NCBI GenBank assembly: GCA_000149265.1
Contig: CH002917.1
Coordinates: 1,710,438-1,774,437 of the forward strand
Reading direction: 5' to 3'
Length of the DNA stretch: 64,000 bases
Origin: Ciona savignyi
Lineage: Eukaryota; Chordata; Ascidiacea; Phlebobranchia; Cionidae
In this document: positions 63,101-64,000 of the stretch, one piece after another
Layout of the letters: each line of letters begins with the position of its first letter
How positions within the stretch are numbered: the first letter of the stretch is position 1
Position numbers and translations under genes: made by a program
Notes under the pieces: model-generated
Database searches by the model: none
Told to the model about the DNA's origin: nothing
Seen by the model: the letters and a program-made list of their open reading frames with translations, nothing else

Positions 63101-64000
63101 TTGTAATCTGCAAGCATGTCCTCTTGGTACATGGTCTGGATGGTCGAATGTTGGTACGTGTTCAGCTAATTGTGGAGTAGGAACTCAGCAACAAACAAGA
63201 ACATGCACTGGGGGAACCGCTGGTAGCGGTGGTTGTCCTGGTCTCGCAACACAAAGTATTTCTTGTAATGTGCAAGCTTGTCCTCTTGGTACATGGTCTG
63301 GATGGTCGAATGTTGGGACATGCTCTGCTAATTGTGGAAGTGGAACTCAGCAACAGACAAGAACATGCACTGGGGGAACCGCTGGCAGCGGTGGTTGTCC
63401 CGGCCTCGCAACTCAAAGTATTTCTTGTAACATTCAAGCATGTCCACTAGGTACATGGTCTGGATGGTCGAATGTTGGTACATGCTCAGCTAATTGTGGA
63501 GTAGGTACTCAGCAACAAACAAGAACATGCACTAGCGGAACTGCTGGTAGTGGTGGTTGTCCTGGTCTTGCAACTCAAAGTATTTCTTGTAACATTCAAG
63601 CATGTCCTCTTGGTACATGGTCTGGATGGTCGAATGTTGGTACGTGTTCAGCTAATTGTGGAGTAGGAACTCAGCAACAAACAAGGACATGCACTGGCGG
63701 AACCGCTGGTAGTGGTGGTTGTCCTGGTCTTGCAACACAAAGTATTTCTTGTAATGTGCAGGCATGTCCACAAGGTTCATGGTCTGGATGGTCGAATGTT
63801 GGTACGTGTTCAGCTAATTGTGGTGGAGGGACACAGCAACAGACAAGAACATGCAATGGCGGAACAGCTGGAAGTGGTGGATGTCCAGGACTAACGACTC
63901 AGACAATCACTTGTAATGTGCAACCTTGTCCGCAAGGTTCGTGGACTGTTTGGACTGACAGTGGAGCGTGTTCAGCCACATGTATGAAACTGCAGACACG
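57193..64000 (+). CDS. Mosaic serine protease C: ShK-EGF-cbEGF-trypsin-TSP1-ShK-TSP1 array (3' partial)
   Basis: Exons: 57193-57215, 57278-57339, 57398-57511, 57850-57959, 58026-58184, 58242-58324, 58600-58682, 58957-59062, 59315-59486, 59651-59809, 60260-60451, 60516-60671, 61147-61286, 61441-61771, 61863-62005, 62065-62392, 62494-62616, 62794-64000 and beyond. A split signal peptide (MANIIFSW + [11 protein letters not shown]) is followed by ShK, EGF, calcium-binding EGF (DINEC) and an S1 protease with activation site GARVVGGS, His in LTAAHC, Asp in TNDVAIL, Ser in GDSGGP and specificity Asp (RDACQGDSGG). Seven TSP1 modules, one ShK and at least eight more TSP1 repeats follow, running off the window. 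The first EGF exon appears frameshifted: its sixth Cys and the phase needed for the next exon are only restored if one base is added in AACCCTG near 57950. Closest relative is protease B. Confidence 0.88.
58803..58842 (+). mobile_element. SINE tail remnant
   Basis: CATTCACGGGGATAAAGATG followed by AATATCCTATCCTATCC: only the 3' end of the main SINE. Protease C intron after the His exon. Confidence 0.75.
59845..60255. repeat. Minisatellite of ~37-38-bp units in protease C intron
   Basis: About eleven tandem units built on ACATAAGTTACCTTACAAGC followed by ATAATTTTAATGTCTTC, with A/G and T/A variants that group into at least two unit subtypes in alternation (ending TTTTGATGTC or TTTTGTTGTC). 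It fills almost the whole intron and runs directly into the TGTGTTCAG acceptor of the catalytic Ser exon at 60260. Confidence 0.93.
62800..64000 (+). repeat. 162-bp tandem coding repeats (TSP1 array of protease C)
   Basis: Eight TSP1 modules, the eighth cut by the window edge. Modules 2-6 are nearly identical to each other and to those of protease B, with GGTACATGGTCTGGATGG recurring every 162 bases. Variation between modules is concentrated at the GGG/GSG/GVG position and at NLQAC/NVQAC/NIQAC. Confidence 0.92.

Noticed and set aside
1..64000. Bacterial-type systems, CRISPR arrays or viral genes
   Set aside because: None seen; the sequence is intron-rich and animal-like throughout.

Overview
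The window looks like nuclear DNA from an ascidian tunicate, most likely a Ciona species. This is inferred from AT-rich sequence, short exons with canonical GT-AG introns, many copies of a tRNA-derived SINE with an ATCCT-type tail, and a chordate gene repertoire (NIK-like kinase, EGFR-type L domain, mosaic trypsin/TSP1/ShK proteins). There are no bacterial-type operons, CRISPR arrays or rRNA. I assembled every gene by hand from splice signals, reading phase and domain logic. Six genes are visible, all on the + strand. Two N gaps are present (15535-16216 and 43569-43668).

Layout. 1-1395: tandem array of a roughly 330-bp repeat. 2057-14986: 3' fourteen exons of a NIK/MAP3K14-like protein kinase, its introns loaded with SINEs, a hAT-type MITE and a minisatellite. 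18778-27938: trypsin-family mosaic protease A (ShK, EGF, cbEGF, S1 protease, TSP1, ShK). 30888-35614: a large receptor with about 14 LDL-receptor class A modules joined directly to a rhodopsin-type seven-helix domain, carrying one frameshift. 37715-39395: second array of the 330-bp repeat. 40639-43819: a small secreted protein made of a signal peptide plus one EGFR-type receptor L domain. 46768-54109 and 57193 to beyond 64000: trypsin-family mosaic proteases B and C, paralogues of A, with long runs of near-identical TSP1 repeats.

How the genes may work together. Proteases A, B and C share exon phases, a complete His/Asp/Ser triad, trypsin-type specificity (Asp at the S1 site) and an Arg-(Ile/Val) activation site. 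They look like secreted zymogens that use TSP1 and ShK modules to bind matrix or cell surfaces; a role in defence, clotting or fertilisation is a guess. The EGFR-L protein resembles a ligand-binding decoy. The NIK-like kinase would act in the cytoplasm, by family analogy upstream of NF-kB. No direct functional link among the six genes is shown by the sequence.

Most novel points: the single-L-domain EGFR relative; the LDLa receptor without leucine-rich repeats; the homogenised 162-bp TSP1 arrays that have lost the usual O-fucose site; a protease exon bracketed by two SINEs, one of which supplies the stop codon; and two well-defined non-autonomous DNA transposons. Exon limits were read by eye and could be off by a few bases.
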